From assembly GCA_943371425.1 (NCBI GenBank), contig CALRUR010000005.1:124001-188000 (forward strand): 64,000 nucleotides of DNA. The letters are read 5' to 3'. Made by a program: the position numbers and the translations under genes. Positions 16,835 through 25,892 of this stretch are shown here, one piece after another (within the stretch, counting starts at the first letter, position 1; every line of letters starts with the position of its first letter). Under the pieces are notes generated by a model. The model did no database searches, was not told the DNA's origin, and was given only the letters and a program-made list of their open reading frames with translations. This DNA comes from CAJBVG01 sp943371425. GTDB taxonomy: Bacteria; Bacteroidota; Bacteroidia; Sphingobacteriales; Sphingobacteriaceae.

Positions 16835-19447
16835 ATGAACTTACAACAATATACCATCAAATCGCAAGAGGCCATTAATAAGGCCATCGAAATTGCATTG
16901 GGCTATGGTCAGAATACCGTTGAACCTGCCCACCTTTTAAAAGCATTGTTAGAAATAGATGAGCACGTGCTGCCCTTTATTCTCAAAAAATCGAATGCCA
17001 ACATCAATCGTATTAAAGAAGTAAACGATTCTATTATTACTTCTTTCCCGAAAGTAGAAGGCTCTGGTCCTTTTTTATCTAACGCGTCTAACCAAGTGTT
17101 CAACAAATCGCTGCAACTCATGAAAGAGTTTGGCGACGATTTTGTTTCCATCGAACATTTATTTTTAGCCTTGCTACAAACCTCCGATAAGGTGGCGAGC
17201 ATGCTGAAAGATGCGGGGCTGAATGAGAAAGACGTAAAACTTTCTATTAAAGAATTACGTGGCAATTCTAAAGTAGACGATGCCAATGCAGAAAATTCGT
17301 ATCAGGCCTTAAACAAATATTCTAAGAATTTAAACTTATTGGCCGAGCAAGGTAAACTCGATCCGGTAATTGGTCGCGATGAAGAGATACGTAGAGTAAT
17401 ACAAATACTTTCGCGTAGAACTAAAAACAATCCGATTTTAATTGGCGAACCAGGTGTGGGTAAAACCGCCATTGCCGAAGGCATTGCACACCGTATTGTG
17501 AAAGGAGATGTGCCCGAAAATTTAAAATCGAAAACTGTTTTCTCACTCGACATGGGATCGCTTATTGCCGGTGCTAAATACAAAGGCGAATTCGAAGAAC
17601 GTTTGAAAGCCGTTGTAAAAGAAGTAACACAAAGTGAAGGCGAAATAATTTTATTTATTGATGAAATTCATACCCTCGTAGGTGCCGGCGCATCTGAAGG
17701 AGCAATGGATGCAGCCAATATTTTAAAACCTGCCTTGGCTCGTGGTGAGTTACGCGCCATTGGTGCCACTACGTTAAACGAGTATCAAAAATATTTCGAA
17801 AAAGATAAAGCACTCGAACGTCGTTTCCAAAAAGTAAATGTAGAAGAACCCGATACCGAAGATGCGATTTCCATTTTACGTGGATTAAAAGAACGTTATG
17901 AAACACATCATAAAGTTCGTATTAAAGACGAAGCAATTATTGCTTCTGTAGAACTTTCGCAACGTTACATTAGCGATCGTTTTTTACCAGACAAGGCAAT
18001 CGATTTAATGGATGAAGCTGCTTCGAAATTACGTTTAGAAATGGATTCGGTGCCAGAAGCATTAGACGAAATTGAACGTAAAATAATGCAGTTGGAAATT
18101 GAACGCGAAGCCATTAAACGCGAAGGCGATACCAAAAAGTTAAACGATTTGAACGAAGAAATTGCAAACTTAAGCGAAGAGCGCAATGAGTTTCGTGCAA
18201 AATGGTCGTCAGAAAAACAACTCGTAAATAATTTGCAAGAGCAGTTAAATGCCATAGAGCAATACAAGCTAGAAGCCGAGCAGGCAGAGCGAAGCGGCGA
18301 TTATGGTAAGGTTGCCGAAATACGTTACGGTAGAATAAAAGAAGCCGAACAAAAAGTAGAAAGTTTAAAAGCAGAATTGGCCGAAAAATCTTCTCGCATT
18401 ATGAAAGAAGAAGTGACTGCCGAAGACATTGCAGCGGTAGTATCTCGCTGGACAGGCATCCCGCTAAATAAAATGATTGAAAGCGAACGCGAAAAATTAT
18501 TGCATTTAGAAGAAGAATTGCATTCGAGAGTTATAGGTCAGGATGAAGCCATAGAAGCCATTGCCGATGCAGTGCGCAGAAGTCGCGCTGGTTTACAAGA
18601 TAAAAAGCGACCAATTGGTTCGTTTATATTTTTAGGAACGACAGGTGTTGGTAAAACAGAATTAGCCAAAGCCTTGGCCGACTTCTTGTTTAACGACGAT
18701 AATGCGATGACGCGTATCGACATGAGTGAGTACCAAGAGCGCCATGCTGTATCGCGCTTAATAGGTGCGCCTCCAGGATACGTGGGTTATGATGAAGGCG
18801 GACAATTAACAGAGGCCGTTCGCCGCAGACCTTACTCGGTTATTTTGTTAGATGAAATTGAAAAAGCACATCCAGATGTATTCAATATTTTATTGCAAGT
18901 GTTGGATGATGGACGATTGACTGATAACAAAGGGCGAGTGGTGAATTTCAAAAACACCATCATCATCATGACTTCTAATATTGGTGCACATATTATACAA
19001 GATGAGTTTGCATTGCTTACAGATCTTAACAGAGAAGAAACCATTGCGAAAGCAAAAACACAAGTGTTCGATTTGTTGAAACATACCATTCGTCCGGAGT
19101 TCCTCAATAGAATCGACGAGGTAATAATGTTCAATCCATTAACAAGAGATGAAATAAAAGAAATAGTGATTCTTCAGTTTAAAGGAATACAAAAAAATGT
19201 AGCGGAGATGGGTATCGAATTAAGTGCAACAGAAGAAGCCATCGATTGGTTATCGCAATTGGGTTACGACCCACAATTTGGAGCTCGACCATTGAAAAGA
19301 GTATTGCAGAAAAAAGTGTTGAACGAACTATCGAAATTTATTTTAGCAGGTAAGGTGAACAAAGATTCCGAAATACTTTTGAAATGCAATGAGCAGAAAG
19401 AATTGTATTTTGAGAACATGGAGCAAAAGCTAATAGAAGCGGTTTAA
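16835..19447 (+). CDS. clpB: ATP-dependent chaperone ClpB
   Basis: Hsp100 disaggregase that works with DnaK to rescue aggregated proteins in the cytosol. 870 residues. N-terminal double Clp-N domain (1-145), AAA1 with Walker A GEPGVGKT (Lys210), coiled-coil M domain (about 400-525, rich in Glu/Lys/Arg), AAA2 with Walker A GTTGVGKTE (Lys607), and a C-terminal D2-small domain. The M domain marks ClpB rather than ClpA or ClpC. Length is normal. It stands alone; the likely stop signal is the hairpin at 19472-19527. Confidence 0.98.
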   Translation: MNLQQYTIKSQEAINKAIEIALGYGQNTVEPAHLLKALLEIDEHVLPFILKKSNANINRIKEVNDSIITSFPKVEGSGPFLSNASNQVFNKSLQLMKEFGDDFVSIEHLFLALLQTSDKVASMLKDAGLNEKDVKLSIKELRGNSKVDDANAENSYQALNKYSKNLNLLAEQGKLDPVIGRDEEIRRVIQILSRRTKNNPILIGEPGVGKTAIAEGIAHRIVKGDVPENLKSKTVFSLDMGSLIAGAKYKGEFEERLKAVVKEVTQSEGEIILFIDEIHTLVGAGASEGAMDAANILKPALARGELRAIGATTLNEYQKYFEKDKALERRFQKVNVEEPDTEDAISILRGLKERYETHHKVRIKDEAIIASVELSQRYISDRFLPDKAIDLMDEAASKLRLEMDSVPEALDEIERKIMQLEIEREAIKREGDTKKLNDLNEEIANLSEERNEFRAKWSSEKQLVNNLQEQLNAIEQYKLEAEQAERSGDYGKVAEIRYGRIKEAEQKVESLKAELAEKSSRIMKEEVTAEDIAAVVSRWTGIPLNKMIESEREKLLHLEEELHSRVIGQDEAIEAIADAVRRSRAGLQDKKRPIGSFIFLGTTGVGKTELAKALADFLFNDDNAMTRIDMSEYQERHAVSRLIGAPPGYVGYDEGGQLTEAVRRRPYSVILLDEIEKAHPDVFNILLQVLDDGRLTDNKGRVVNFKNTIIIMTSNIGAHIIQDEFALLTDLNREETIAKAKTQVFDLLKHTIRPEFLNRIDEVIMFNPLTRDEIKEIVILQFKGIQKNVAEMGIELSATEEAIDWLSQLGYDPQFGARPLKRVLQKKVLNELSKFILAGKVNKDSEILLKCNEQKELYFENMEQKLIEAV

Positions 19448-19471
19448 ACGCCCTAAAGCCTACTTTTTAGT

Positions 19472-19527
19472 ACAAATTGTTGAATTGCAAAGCTTTTATT
19501 ATCTTGCTAATTCAACAATTTGTTTTT
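19472..19527 (+). terminator. 15-bp perfect stem-loop with T run, ending at the next gene's start codon
   Basis: ACAAATTGTTGAATT (19472-19486) pairs perfectly with AATTCAACAATTTGT (19509-19523) around a 22-nt loop, followed by four more T and then ATG of the M4 protease gene at 19528. It looks like the clpB terminator, yet it fills the protease leader. It could serve as terminator, attenuator or a structure that hides the start codon. Confidence 0.7.
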
Positions 19528-22179
19528 ATGAGAAAATTGATTTTAAGTGTGGCTTGTATTTGCCCCTTTTGGGCAAGCGCACAGATTCAGAAAATAACCC
19601 TAAAATCTGAGTTAAAACTTCAAGCAGAGAAAGTAGAGTATAACAACCGAAGCAACTACCCAGGTTTTATACAATTGAACTCTCAAAAATCATCCATCAT
19701 TATAAATAATGTAAATGACAATACTTGGGCGAAAGCAGTGTATCCGATGCGCTCCCAAGATGGCTTAGAATTTAAATCTAAGCATGAGGATGTAACTATA
19801 AAAGCTACTTATTATAAATATCAACAAACATTAAACAATGTACCAATTGAGTATGCCATTGTGAATGTGAAAGAGAAAGATGGGAAAGTACAAACCTTAG
19901 TTGGCGATTTTTATGCAGAAGTAAATCCTGCGAACACCATTAATTTAGATGCTAATGCAGCTTTAAATTTTGCTAAGCAAGCAGTGCCTGCAAAGGTTTA
20001 TAAATGGGAGTTAAAAAAGGAAGAAGCCGAAATGAAAGTGGCTTTAAACAAACCCGACTTTACTTACGATCCGCAAACAACATTGGTGGTATTGCCTATC
20101 AATAAAAATAATACTACCGAATTTAAGTATGCATATAAATTAGATATTTTTGCACACGAACCAATGCAGCGTTATTACGTTTATATTGATGCACAAACTG
20201 GAGCTCTCTTAAAAAAGATTAGCAGAATTTGTGCAGCAGATGTAAAAGCAACAGGAACCACGCGTTACCATGGTGTGCAAACGTTTAGTACAGATAGTTT
20301 GTCGCCGAATACTTTTGTGTTGAGAGAAAATAATCGCAAGGGTAGAGGCATGCAAATTGAAACACGCAATTGCCAAACCTTATTCGAAAACGAATCGGTA
20401 AATTTTACCAATACTTCTAAAGTTTGGAACATTGCCAATGCTGCAAAAGATGAAGCAGCACTCGATTGCCATTTTGGAGCAGAGCGTACCTACGATTATT
20501 ATTTTGATAGTTTAAATTACGATTCGTACGATGGGCAAGGTTCTAAATTATTGCAATATGTACATTATGATGCAGGATATTTTAATGCATTTTGGACAGG
20601 CTCTTATTCTTGTTATGGTGATGGTACCAATGATCCACTTACAGGTATTGATGTAGTATCGCATGAAATTACACACGGTGTAACTCAATACACTGCAGAC
20701 TTAATTTACGAATTAGAGTCGGGTGCATTAAACGAATCGTTTAGTGATATTTTTGGAACCGTTGTAGAATTTAAATCATTAGGTAGTTTAGCAAGTTGGG
20801 TAATAGGTTCGCGTACCTTTTCGTTAAGAGACATGTCGAACCCAAACAGATATAACAATCCCGATACTTATGGTGGCGTAGCTTGGACGAACACTGTTGA
20901 TTGTATTCCAGGCGGTGGTAACGATGGTTGCGGAGTACATAACAATTCTGGAGTACAAAACTTTTGGTTTTATGTATTGGCGCAAGGCGATACAGGAGTA
21001 AACGATTTGAAAAATCCATACTCGGTTATTGGTATTGGATTAGACAAAGCAGCAAAAATTGCTTTCAAAAATTTAAGAGATTATTTAACACCGAATTCAG
21101 ACTATGCTGATGCACGTAGAGGTTCTATACAAGCAGCGATTGATTTGTATGGATATGATTCGCCAGAAATGATTTCGGTGATGAATGCTTGGTATGCAGT
21201 AGGAGTGGGTGGTCCGTATTCGTTTTTACCACAAGCAATATTTAAGTTTAAAAAATCGGTATGTGCACCGGGCAGTGTAGTTGAATTTGTAAATACATCA
21301 AACTCTGCATACACCTACAATTGGAGCTTTGGCGATGGTGGAACTTCTACAAGTGAAAATCCGTTCCATGCTTATATGAATGTTGGGAAATATACGGTGA
21401 GATTAATTGCCACTAACCCTAACGGTAACGATACACTTATACGTACCGATTATGTAACCATATCTACCGATGCACCAAAAGCAAGTACTTGTGCGGCTAC
21501 CACATTAGCGCCTAAAGGTACTACAGGTATTTATAGAGTGGAGTTTGGGAGTATCGACAATGCAAGCCCGGGACCTAATGTTGAAGAACCATACATGGAT
21601 TATACTTGTAGTAGAGCAAATATAAACAGAAGATCTACTTATCCTTTAAAAATTACAACACTTAATACGAGTCCGGTATTTACCAGAACGTATATTGATT
21701 GGAATAATAACGGAGCATTTGAGGTGCCAGAAGAGTTAGTGCTTTCTACAGATAATACTACACAATTTCATGAAGGAACGGTAACTGTACCCGACAATGC
21801 AGTGCTTAATACACCATTGAGAATGCGTGTTGTGTCTGCAAAAATTACTAACAATACACCTGATGTTGTTTGCAGTGGTTTACGTAACGGACAGATTGAA
21901 GATTACTCTGTTTCTGTAGGTGCAGCTTTAGGTTTAACTACTGAAAATGCTAGTATATTTAACGTATATCCGAACCCAAGTAACAAAAATATATTTGTAG
22001 AATCTACGGATGCTATGCATCAATTAACTATGTACGATGTGTTAGGCAGAGAAGTGTTTTCAATCTCGTTCGAAAAAGAAACCATTTTAAACGTTTCTGA
22101 ATTTGCAACTGGAGTATATACACTTAAATTAGAAACTGGAAACAGCATAGAAACAAAAAAACTAGTTGTAAATAAATAG
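19528..22179 (+). CDS. Secreted M4 (thermolysin-like) zinc metalloprotease, T9SS type A cargo
   Basis: About 883 residues from ATG 19528; upstream in-frame codons are inside a hairpin and not a signal peptide. Order: signal peptide (MRKLILS to ASAQ), FTP/PepSY propeptide (about 25-230), M4 catalytic domain with HEITH at residues 379-383 and the third zinc ligand Glu403 in GALNESFSD, a PKD domain (about 575-650, WSFGDGGTST), a GEVED domain (about 680-790), and a T9SS type A tail (VYPNPSNKN to KKLVVNK). Thus a zymogen secreted to the surface or medium to digest protein. All catalytic parts are present. The long hairpin at its start codon is unusual. Confidence 0.95.
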   Translation: MRKLILSVACICPFWASAQIQKITLKSELKLQAEKVEYNNRSNYPGFIQLNSQKSSIIINNVNDNTWAKAVYPMRSQDGLEFKSKHEDVTIKATYYKYQQTLNNVPIEYAIVNVKEKDGKVQTLVGDFYAEVNPANTINLDANAALNFAKQAVPAKVYKWELKKEEAEMKVALNKPDFTYDPQTTLVVLPINKNNTTEFKYAYKLDIFAHEPMQRYYVYIDAQTGALLKKISRICAADVKATGTTRYHGVQTFSTDSLSPNTFVLRENNRKGRGMQIETRNCQTLFENESVNFTNTSKVWNIANAAKDEAALDCHFGAERTYDYYFDSLNYDSYDGQGSKLLQYVHYDAGYFNAFWTGSYSCYGDGTNDPLTGIDVVSHEITHGVTQYTADLIYELESGALNESFSDIFGTVVEFKSLGSLASWVIGSRTFSLRDMSNPNRYNNPDTYGGVAWTNTVDCIPGGGNDGCGVHNNSGVQNFWFYVLAQGDTGVNDLKNPYSVIGIGLDKAAKIAFKNLRDYLTPNSDYADARRGSIQAAIDLYGYDSPEMISVMNAWYAVGVGGPYSFLPQAIFKFKKSVCAPGSVVEFVNTSNSAYTYNWSFGDGGTSTSENPFHAYMNVGKYTVRLIATNPNGNDTLIRTDYVTISTDAPKASTCAATTLAPKGTTGIYRVEFGSIDNASPGPNVEEPYMDYTCSRANINRRSTYPLKITTLNTSPVFTRTYIDWNNNGAFEVPEELVLSTDNTTQFHEGTVTVPDNAVLNTPLRMRVVSAKITNNTPDVVCSGLRNGQIEDYSVSVGAALGLTTENASIFNVYPNPSNKNIFVESTDAMHQLTMYDVLGREVFSISFEKETILNVSEFATGVYTLKLETGNSIETKKLVVNK

Positions 22180-22182
22180 AAA

Positions 22183-22297
22183 AAAACTTGGCGTACTTTG
22201 CGAAACCTTAGCGTACTTTGCGTGAACGAAATTATTTCACGCAATGTACGCTAAGTAAACGCTAAAAACGCAAAGGTCTTTCACAACTCACAACTCA
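22183..22297. repeat. CTTTGCGTA inverted word repeats and CACAACT repeats
   Basis: GGCGTACTTTGCG and TTAGCGTACTTTGCG form a left arm; CACGCAATGTACGC and CGCTAAAAACGCAAAGG form the right arm of an imperfect hairpin (22190-22277). Two CACAACT units follow (22281-22297), right before the GTG start of the HupE gene. Confidence 0.75.
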
Positions 22298-22301
22298 AAA
22301 A

Positions 22302-22868
22302 GTGTTTCAAGAATTTTTCCTCCAAGGTTTCCATCATATTTTAGACTTCAACGGTCTCGATCATTTGTTGTTTCTAACTGTACTAGGGGTGGTCTATAGT
22401 GTAAGGCAATGGAAAGAACTGCTTTGGGTGCTTACAGCATTTACCATCGCACATTCTATAAGTTTAGCATTGGCTTTGTTTGAGGTGTTTAGTTTAAATA
22501 CTTCAATGTTAGAGTTTCTAATTCCTACGACTATTCTTTTTACTTGTATTGAGAATCTTTTTTTTCAACATACACTTACAAAATACAAAGTAATTTTAGC
22601 AGGAATATTTGGTTTAATTCACGGAATGGGTTTTTCAACTTTATTAAAAAACCTCTTTATGGGGATGGATTATAGCCCTTGGTTAACCTTATTGCCATTT
22701 AATATTGGAATTGAGTTAGCACAAATTGTAATTATTAGTATATTGTTGCTTGTTTTGGCAGGCTTTTATAAATTCAGATTCCTCTCACAAGTATTAGTGA
22801 TAAGAGTAATTTCTGTTTTAATAGGAATACAAGCATTGGTATGGATGGTACAACGCTATCCATTTTAA
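22302..22868 (+). CDS. HupE/UreJ family membrane protein
   Basis: 188-residue inner-membrane protein with about six hydrophobic helices. The opening FFLQGFHHILDFNGLDHLLFL with its histidines and TAFTIAHSISLALA match HupE/UreJ, a family linked to nickel or cobalt uptake where studied. The start is GTG, 4 nt after a CACAACT repeat; an A-rich stretch precedes it. The M1 peptidase gene follows after 10 nt and a DUF6702 gene after that, a grouping common in Bacteroidota. No hydrogenase or urease genes are near, so metal transport is only a guess. Confidence 0.85.
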   Translation: MFQEFFLQGFHHILDFNGLDHLLFLTVLGVVYSVRQWKELLWVLTAFTIAHSISLALALFEVFSLNTSMLEFLIPTTILFTCIENLFFQHTLTKYKVILAGIFGLIHGMGFSTLLKNLFMGMDYSPWLTLLPFNIGIELAQIVIISILLLVLAGFYKFRFLSQVLVIRVISVLIGIQALVWMVQRYPF

Positions 22869-22878
22869 ATTTTAAATA

Positions 22879-25182
22879 ATGAGAAAAATAGTAAACGTTT
22901 TAGTATTGATGATTTGTGCTGTTCAACTTTTTGCACAAAGTAATTACAACAATAGTAAGTTCCACCAATTAGAAGAATGGTGGCCTACACCTAATGAGTA
23001 CCGTAACGGGGCAGGTGCACCAGGATATGCCTATTGGCAACAACGAGCCGATTACGACATCAATATAAAACTCGATGAAGAGAAGCAACAAATAAGTGGT
23101 TCAGAAAAAATTGTGTATTACAATAATTCGCCCGATGCATTGAAATATGTTTGGTTGCAATTAGATCAAAACATTTATAAAAAAACATCGATGACTGAGT
23201 TAACCAATACACAGTCTGATTTAAAAAACATGAGTTTTAATTCTTACAATTCTGTAAACAACGAGTTTGATGGTGGTTTTAACATAGAGTATGTAAAGGA
23301 TGCAAAAGGGCAAGCAATAAAATACACCATTGTAAATACCATGATGCGTGTAGATTTAGCACAGCCATTAAGAAAGGGAGAGCAATTGGTTTTACAGTTG
23401 GCTTGGAACTATAAAATTAACAACACAAAAATTAAAGGCGGAAGAAGTGGAGGAGAATATTTTGAAGAAGATAAAAATTGGATTGATTGTATTGCACAAT
23501 TTTACCCTCGTATGTGTGTTTATAACGATGTGCAAGGATGGAACCACAAGCAATTTTTAGGAAGTGGTGAATTTGCTACTTGTTTCGGAAATTACAAGGT
23601 GAGTATTACAGCACCAGCCGACCATGTGGTTACTGCTACAGGCGAATTAACAAATGCTAGCGAAGTGCTGAAACCCTTGTGGAGAGATCGTTTAGCAAAA
23701 GCAAAAACATCGGATAAACCTGTTTTAATTATTACACAAGAAGAAGCAATAGAGAACGAAAAGAGCAGAGCTAGTATAACTAAAACTTGGAAATTTACAG
23801 CAGAAAATGTACGCGATTTTGCATTCGCATCGTCTCGTAAATACATATGGGATGCGATGAATGTAAAAGTTGGGAAACGCGATGTAATGGCTATGTCGTT
23901 TTACCCAAAAGAAGGTAACCCTCTGTGGGGGATGTACTCCACCCATTCTATTGCCCACACACTTAAAGTATATTCGCGTTATACTGTAAATTATCCATAC
24001 CCTGTAGCCATTTCTGTAAACGGCCCAATTGGCGGTATGGAATATCCGATGATATGTTTTAATGGTCCGCGACCAGAGAAAGACGGTACCTACTCAGCAC
24101 GTACTAAATACGGATTAATATCTGTAGTGATACACGAAGTGGGGCACAACTTTTTCCCGATGATTATAAATTCTGATGAACGCCAATGGGCATGGATGGA
24201 CGAAGGCTTGAATACTTTTTGCCAATACTTAACCGAGCAAGAATGGGAAGAAAATTATCCATCGAGTAGAGGAGAGGCTAGGGGAATTATACCTTATATG
24301 TCGGCAGATAAATCGGTGGTAAATCCGATTATGACAAATTCAGAATCTATTTTACAATTGGGAAACAATGCATATGGTAAGCCGGCAACTGCTCTAAATA
24401 TTTTGCGCGAAACGGTAATGGGCAGAGAGTTGTTTGATAAAGCCTTTAAAGAGTATGCAGAACGTTGGGCCTTTAAACACCCCATGCCAGCAGATTTCTT
24501 TAGAACGATGGAAGATGCCAGTGGGGTAGATTTAGATTGGTTTTGGAGAGGATGGTTTTACGGAACGGAACCTTGTGATATTGCCTTGAAAGGCGTAAAA
24601 TATTATACAGTTGATTCGCAAAATCCGAGTACCGAAAAAACAAAACGTAAAGCAGCAAAAGATGCGGAATCCTTATCAATTTCTGAGCAACGAAACAAAA
24701 CCGATATTAAAGAATATTTAGTAGAAAAATATCCGGAGTTGATTGATTTTTATAATACCTACGATCCGAATAATGTTACTGAATTTGATAAAGAAAAGTA
24801 TAAGAAATACGACGAAAGTTTAACCGAAGATGAACGTAAAAAATTAAAAGCTAATTTGAATTATTACGTATTAGATTTTGAAAATGTGGGTGGCTTAATT
24901 ATGCCAATTATTTTAGAGATGGAATATGTTGATGGTACAAAAGAGATGATGAGAATACCTGCTGAAATTTGGAGAAAGAACAACGAGAAAGTATCGAAGC
25001 TAATTGTTTCTGCTAAAAAAGTGAAACAGTTTACAGTGGATCCATTACAAGAAACTTCGGATATAAACATCAGTAATAATTATTATCCGGCTAAAGAAAT
25101 AGAATCGCAATTTCAGTTGTATAAGGAACAAAGACAAAGGGAACCGAATTTAATGCAATTAGAGAAAAGCGGAAAATTGTAG
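22879..25182 (+). CDS. M1 family zinc aminopeptidase, exported
   Basis: 767 residues with a signal peptide ending LFAQ at about residue 20. The zinc site HEVGH spans residues 419-423 with the third ligand Glu442 exactly 18 residues later; the exopeptidase motif GGMEYP lies about 35 residues before. The lack of a type IX tail suggests a periplasmic or membrane-associated enzyme. A Lys/Glu-rich insert is near residues 570-660. Placed between HupE-like and DUF6702 genes, probably in one transcript. Substrate unknown. Confidence 0.93.
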   Translation: MRKIVNVLVLMICAVQLFAQSNYNNSKFHQLEEWWPTPNEYRNGAGAPGYAYWQQRADYDINIKLDEEKQQISGSEKIVYYNNSPDALKYVWLQLDQNIYKKTSMTELTNTQSDLKNMSFNSYNSVNNEFDGGFNIEYVKDAKGQAIKYTIVNTMMRVDLAQPLRKGEQLVLQLAWNYKINNTKIKGGRSGGEYFEEDKNWIDCIAQFYPRMCVYNDVQGWNHKQFLGSGEFATCFGNYKVSITAPADHVVTATGELTNASEVLKPLWRDRLAKAKTSDKPVLIITQEEAIENEKSRASITKTWKFTAENVRDFAFASSRKYIWDAMNVKVGKRDVMAMSFYPKEGNPLWGMYSTHSIAHTLKVYSRYTVNYPYPVAISVNGPIGGMEYPMICFNGPRPEKDGTYSARTKYGLISVVIHEVGHNFFPMIINSDERQWAWMDEGLNTFCQYLTEQEWEENYPSSRGEARGIIPYMSADKSVVNPIMTNSESILQLGNNAYGKPATALNILRETVMGRELFDKAFKEYAERWAFKHPMPADFFRTMEDASGVDLDWFWRGWFYGTEPCDIALKGVKYYTVDSQNPSTEKTKRKAAKDAESLSISEQRNKTDIKEYLVEKYPELIDFYNTYDPNNVTEFDKEKYKKYDESLTEDERKKLKANLNYYVLDFENVGGLIMPIILEMEYVDGTKEMMRIPAEIWRKNNEKVSKLIVSAKKVKQFTVDPLQETSDINISNNYYPAKEIESQFQLYKEQRQREPNLMQLEKSGKL

Positions 25183-25197
25183 ATTTTAAAAATAAAC

Positions 25198-25286
25198 TCA
25201 CAAAGATACACAAAGTACACACAGTGTTTCACAAAGTTTTTCTGTGTAACTTTGTGTGTACTTTGAGTAACTCTGTGACCCACAAA
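25198..25286. repeat. Family B repeat: inverted CACAAAGTA words
   Basis: Left arm CACAAAGATACACAAAGTAC, right arm CTTTGTGTGTACTTTGAG and CTCTGTGACC, forming a long imperfect hairpin between the M1 and DUF6702 genes. Related elements lie at 28346-28430, 28866-28907, 32788-32882 and 42866-42912. Confidence 0.8.
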
Positions 25287-25293
25287 AAACATC

Positions 25294-25782
25294 ATGAAAC
25301 CAAAAATCCTCCTTCCCTTTTTTCTTCTTTCTTTTTTCTTTATATCATTTAATGCTCCTCATAAATTCTACACCTCCATTACCCAACTAGAATACAACAC
25401 CAAAACTCAATCCTACGAACTTATCATGAACGTATTTTCCGACGATTGGGAAAAGGCTTTATCTGAAATACATCAACGCGCGGTGAAGCTTGATCAGCCC
25501 GGAGTAGAGAAATTATCAGAAGAATACCTGAACACTAAATTTGTAATGAAATACAAAGACAAAAAACTTACTTACAAATTTATTGGCCAGGAACCAGAAA
25601 ACGACATCCTTAAAATTTACATAGAACTCCCACATAAATTCATCACTAAAGGCTTGTTTATTAAAAATGATTGCCTAATAGCCGAATTCGACGGGCAAAT
25701 AAACATTCTTAATACGCTCTTATTAGGCGACAGAAAAACCTTTATTTTTAAAAATTTAAATCAATTTCAAGAAATTAAATAG
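25294..25782 (+). CDS. DUF6702 family exported protein
   Basis: 162 residues with a Phe/Leu-rich signal sequence of about 20 residues (LLPFFLLSFFFISFNA) and then HKFYTSITQLEYNTKTQSYE, which is the hallmark opening of DUF6702. The rest alternates strands and short helices. Function unknown. In Bacteroidota it usually follows an M1 peptidase and a HupE-like protein, as here, although a family B repeat of 90 bp separates it from the peptidase gene. Confidence 0.85.
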   Translation: MKPKILLPFFLLSFFFISFNAPHKFYTSITQLEYNTKTQSYELIMNVFSDDWEKALSEIHQRAVKLDQPGVEKLSEEYLNTKFVMKYKDKKLTYKFIGQEPENDILKIYIELPHKFITKGLFIKNDCLIAEFDGQINILNTLLLGDRKTFIFKNLNQFQEIK

Positions 25783-25892
25783 GCTATTTTTATTCTTTGG
25801 CATATCCCTTGAATAGTATAGGGTATAACCTTAAACAAGCCTTTTCGGGTTTGTAATAGTGACATTTTGACCAATAGAAGAAGAGAAGAATT

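Noticed and set aside
16531..16887. 118-residue minus-strand frame across the clpB start
   Set aside because: It runs through word repeats and into clpB codons, shows no family motif and lacks a conserved domain pattern.
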